From positions 1-64,000 of the forward strand of contig JAKUCV010004279.1 of the NCBI GenBank assembly GCA_028386065.3: 64,000 bases of DNA, given 5' to 3'. Below are positions 60,655 through 64,000 of this stretch, piece after piece. This DNA comes from Turnera subulata. Its lineage: Eukaryota > Streptophyta > Magnoliopsida > Malpighiales > Passifloraceae. How positions within the stretch are numbered: position 1 is the stretch's first letter; every line of letters starts with the position of its first letter. A program made the position numbers and the translations under genes. The notes under the pieces were generated by a model. The model saw nothing but the letters and a program-made list of their open reading frames with translations. It was not told where the DNA came from and did no database searches.

Positions 60655-62378
60655 ATGGCCGGGAGGAATCGAGTCCACCGCGACTCCTACAACGACCGCC
60701 GGGGATTCCAGCCGGACAGGCCTTACATGCGAGGCCCTCCGATGCCGCAGGCGGCGCCACCGCCGCCGCACCATCATCATCACCATCATCCCGCATTGCT
60801 GGAGGAGGAGCTGGAGATGCAGCACGCCGAAATCCGGCGCCTCGTGACCGACAACCGGCGGCTGATCGACGATCGGATGGCGCTGCAGCAGGAGCTGGGC
60901 GCCGACAAGGAGGAGCTGCGCAGGCTGAACCTCCTCATCGCCGATATCCGGGCGGAGCACGAAATGCGGTCGAGGGAGCTCGTCGAGAAAGCCATGAAGC
61001 TCGAGGCCGATCTCCGTGCGGCCGAGCCTTTCAAGAACGAGGCCGTGCAGCTGCGCGCCGAGGTCCAGAAGCTGAATGGCGTGAAGCAGGAACTGGTCGG
61101 GCAGGTGCAGACGTTGAAGCAGGATGTGTCGAGGTTGCAGGGGGAGATTAAGCAGATTCCTCATTTGAAGACCGAGGTTGATGGGCTGCGCCAGGAACTT
61201 ATGCATGCTAGGTTTGTGATTGGATTCATTATTCTCATTTCTAATTTTTGTGATGGATTTTGTTTTTTTAATTTCTGTGCCTTCATCGAAGTCTTACCTT
61301 CTTGTGATGTAGGGCTGCAATTGACTATGAAAAGAAGTCAAATATCGAGTTGGTGGAGCAGAGGCAGGGAATGGAGAAGAACTTGCTTTCCATGGCTCGC
61401 GAAGTGGAAAAGTTACGTGCAGAGCTTGATTCTCGATCCTGGGGCCCTGGTATGGTGTCATATATGTTTTCCTTTTAAAGTCAATTTTTAATGTGAGTTC
61501 ATTCACAGCTTGTTTGGCATTAACTCAAATGTCGGTTGAATTGAATACCATTTGAGAAATTGACTCTTTTACAACATAGTTGTGCTAGTTGAAGGGTAAG
61601 GCTGCATAGTTTTGTTAAGTAAGCAAGCTGTTGCAGATTAAGAGTTTTCCCCCTTCAGAAACAAAGCAATTGATGATTTCTATCGCCATATTCTGGAAGT
61701 AGCTGTGTTTAGCAAGTACCAGATCGTCTAAAGTTTATGCATGACATTAATGTGGTACAAGTGGGCATTGATCTGCAATTTCCGGTGGGTTATTGACACA
61801 GTGTGTAGGGTAATGTATAGAGCTTTGTGCGTTATGGTGAAGTTAAGCCAACTATAGCAGCAATAACGGACTAATCATATTTTTCATCCTTGGGTTTTCT
61901 TCTCTCTGTTATAGTATGATACCGGTGGTTTTTATTCTGCATGGGTGTTTTCAGTGCACTATTTATAGTAAGATTTTCCACAGTTGAGGGGCAGGGCTCT
62001 GATTTTGCGTTGTCTTACAGTTTTTTCTGTGAAAAAACTATGTTTGCTTCTTGTCTCATTCTCTCAACCTATGATTCTTCAAGGTGGAGCATATGGTATG
62101 AAGTTTGGTGTTCCAGAAGGAGGTTATCCTGCACCTTATGGGGATGGATATGGAGTTCATATGGTATGTCTGCTTGTCACCATGAGGCCCACCCTACCAC
62201 CCCCCAACCCCCACCCATTCCTCTTCTTTTCCAAGTTGGGTTTATTGTCCACCATTTTTTCCCGAGATTCTTATCATCAAAGTCTTCTCTTTCTATTATT
62301 CAGGGTGCTGCAGACAAGGGTCCTATGTATGGCCCCGGTCCTGCTTCATGGGAGAAGCCGCGCATGCCTCGTCGTTGA
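60655..62378 (+). CDS. FLXL: FLX-like coiled-coil protein (FLOWERING LOCUS C EXPRESSOR-LIKE)
   Basis: Four exons: 60655-61211, 61313-61449, 62084-62163, 62304-62378, giving 282 residues. Exon 1 is GC-rich. The N-terminus is basic with Pro, followed by a run of seven His. Residues ~47-230 are a long coiled coil beginning [20 protein letters not shown], with heptads of Leu, Glu, Gln and Arg. The C-terminus is Gly/Pro/Tyr-rich ([19 protein letters not shown]) and ends WEKPRMPRR. In Arabidopsis FLX works with FRIGIDA to activate FLC. The FLX-like paralogues are nuclear scaffold-like proteins, and only FLXL4 has a clear flowering role. Position downstream of the 48868-type gene suggests the counterpart of At1g55170 (FLXL3 from memory). 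Subgroup assignment is uncertain. Confidence 0.88.
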
Positions 62379-64000
62379 AGCGGGTGATACTATGGTGTTC
62401 TTCTACCCTGTTCAATATCTCCAATCAGCAAGAAGTGTCTTTCACCTAAGTGTGCATGACACGTTAGTAGTCTTTTTTCTTGACACGTTGTTAGTTATTT
62501 TAAAGTGGCATATTTAGGATTTTACTACTGGTTTGCTTTATAGATATTGTAGTTTCCAATTCTTATCTGTGATAATTGAACGTTGAGAAATCTTGGCTTT
62601 CTTTTCATGCCTGTTTCTTTACCATTTCAATGTTTTGCTATTCACTTAAGTCTACTGGGTCTCTTCAAACTGTGCAACATATAATCTATCCTCTACAACC
62701 GTTCATTTTTGAAATAGCATGCTGTTTGTTTTCCCTCTTGGCTGGCACCATTTGTTAGAACACTTGGACGTTGGGACCAGAGTTTCTGTTTTTGCTGATG
62801 GAGGATAGCGTAGGCCATCAACAGTTGCTTGACATACTAGGAAGATAATTGGTGATAACTTAAGGCATAGACATATTTATATGTTGTTGCGCCAAGAAGA
62901 TCATCATCTGAATTGTGCTCTTTGATATGCTGCTTCTCCGATGTTTCAAATGAGGTGTTACAGGTTGGTGAGGGAAGAGTTTATGGCACATGTGTGAAGT
63001 CTCTTAACTAGGAGCTTTTTGGATGAGATCTACTCATTCTATTTTTTCTTTTGCTGCAAGCATGGTTATATATAACACTGGGAGATAATAGGTTGTCTTT
63101 TCTAGTCCTGTTGATAGTAGAGCAACCTTGATGCCATGAGAAGCCTCATGCACTGGTGTGTGCAGTCATTCCTCTGGGTATTCCTGGGGATGCAAGATTT
63201 GACCTTGTTGAATGCGAGCAACCATCCAAATATTATTTGGAATACAAGGGCTTGAGATAAGTGCTTGCTTAGTAGCAGTTTCACATTAAGACAGCTCTTC
63301 CCATCTGGACGTCTCTTCCAGCGAATGCCAAGGAGAAAAGATCGCAGAAAAGATGGATGATTGTTCAGCTTTTTGATTGATCAACTTTTTTCTTGAGCTT
63401 CTGCTCCTATGCTTATTACTTGAGCTCAGCTTCTGGACACATCTTGTATCGCCACAACTGTATCAAAGGATTGAGCCATCTGGTTGCTTGGAAGCACTGG
63501 GAGAAGTAAGGTCATGCTATAGGGTTCAATAATTTGGAGTCTGTAGTCTGTGGCTATAGTTAGAAAACTGATGTAATACATGGTCTTCTGTTTATTCTTC
63601 AGTTTTGAGAGTGTACCAAAAGGCATTGGTAGTTTAGTTTCTTGAGCTACTTTTGGGGAAGAAAGTTAGTTCCAGTCAGTGCCTCTGATGTTTAGGGTAA
63701 GAAGTAGGCTCTTGACACATCTGATGTTTGTACCATTCCAAGATTGTATATGTGTGTGGTGGAAGTTAGGGCTAGCTTATATGTCTTTAAACAACTAGAG
63801 AATTTAACTTTTGTGAAGTTATTTCTTCTCCATCAAAGGTTGTATCTTCTGGCTCCTAGGTTAGACTTAGGTTGATGAAATTTCAAAGTGTGGTCATTAT
63901 CTTCTGTTGGATATAGGCTTAGAATGCCAGAATGCAGATGGAATAGGTGGCAGTATCTGGAGCAATGCAGATAGATAAGTTCTTGATAATGCTTCTGGTG
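62379..64000. other. FLX-like 3' flank to window edge, no further gene seen
   Basis: The 3' UTR comes first, then T-rich sequence with only short frames on both strands. Mean GC is a little higher than in the intergenic DNA further left, so an untranslated or non-coding transcript is possible. Nothing specific can be named. Confidence 0.4.

Noticed and set aside
60625..61206. 193-codon minus-strand Leu-rich frame
   Set aside because: Antisense of the GC-rich coiled-coil exon of the FLX-like gene; the Leu and His runs are complements of that exon's codons.

Overview
The window is nuclear DNA from a eudicot plant. The evidence is genes split by many short GT-AG introns, AT-rich spacers, plant-only families (a brassinosteroid P450, a plant GH35 beta-galactosidase with a C-terminal lectin domain, FLX-like coiled-coil proteins), a plant L1-type LINE, a tRNA-derived SINE and hAT-type MITEs. 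I cannot name the species. All exon models were built by hand from reading frames and splice signals.

Layout. About 200-4260 (-): a decayed L1/LINE with ORF1 and ORF2, broken at its 3' side against unclassified DNA (1-200). 4960-5500: a ~200-bp tandem repeat. 6379-6981 (+): an unrecognised intronless protein with a likely organelle-targeting N-terminus. 7865-8355: a possible LINE 3' end, followed by a SINE (8410-8720) with a perfect 12-bp target duplication. 9499-13057 (+): TM9SF/TMN transporter-like protein. 14310-17068 (-): an unrecognised membrane-anchored Lys/Gly-rich protein. 18953-24748 (-): 19-exon beta-galactosidase of the BGAL1 type. 24749-40126: a 15-kb gene-poor stretch holding a foldback element (29115-29741), a hAT MITE with perfect 8-bp target duplication (32147-33057) and an orphan 96-codon frame (25606-25896). 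40127-43110 (-): organellar mini-RNase III. 43709-47595 (+): DEAD-box helicase of the RH20 type, head-to-head with the previous gene. 48868-51319 (+): small polyQ/polyP membrane protein (WAS/WASL-interacting-like). 54107-58657 (+): CYP90D1-type brassinosteroid C-23 hydroxylase. 60655-62378 (+): FLX-like coiled-coil protein.

The main observation is gene order. TMN, BGAL1, mini-RNase III, RH20, the WAS/WASL-like gene, CYP90D and the FLX-like gene lie here in one row. From memory, Arabidopsis carries the same families split over two paralogous segments (chromosome 1 near At1g55130-At1g55170, chromosome 3 near At3g13730-At3g13772). This window looks like the unfractionated ancestral order. The genes do not form one pathway: they are wall galactan turnover, endomembrane traffic, plastid rRNA processing, RNA helicase function, brassinosteroid synthesis and flowering or chromatin regulation. 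Several promoters share TCP 'site II' motifs (TGGGCC/T), and the P450 has a brassinosteroid-response-like palindrome 150 bp upstream of its start.
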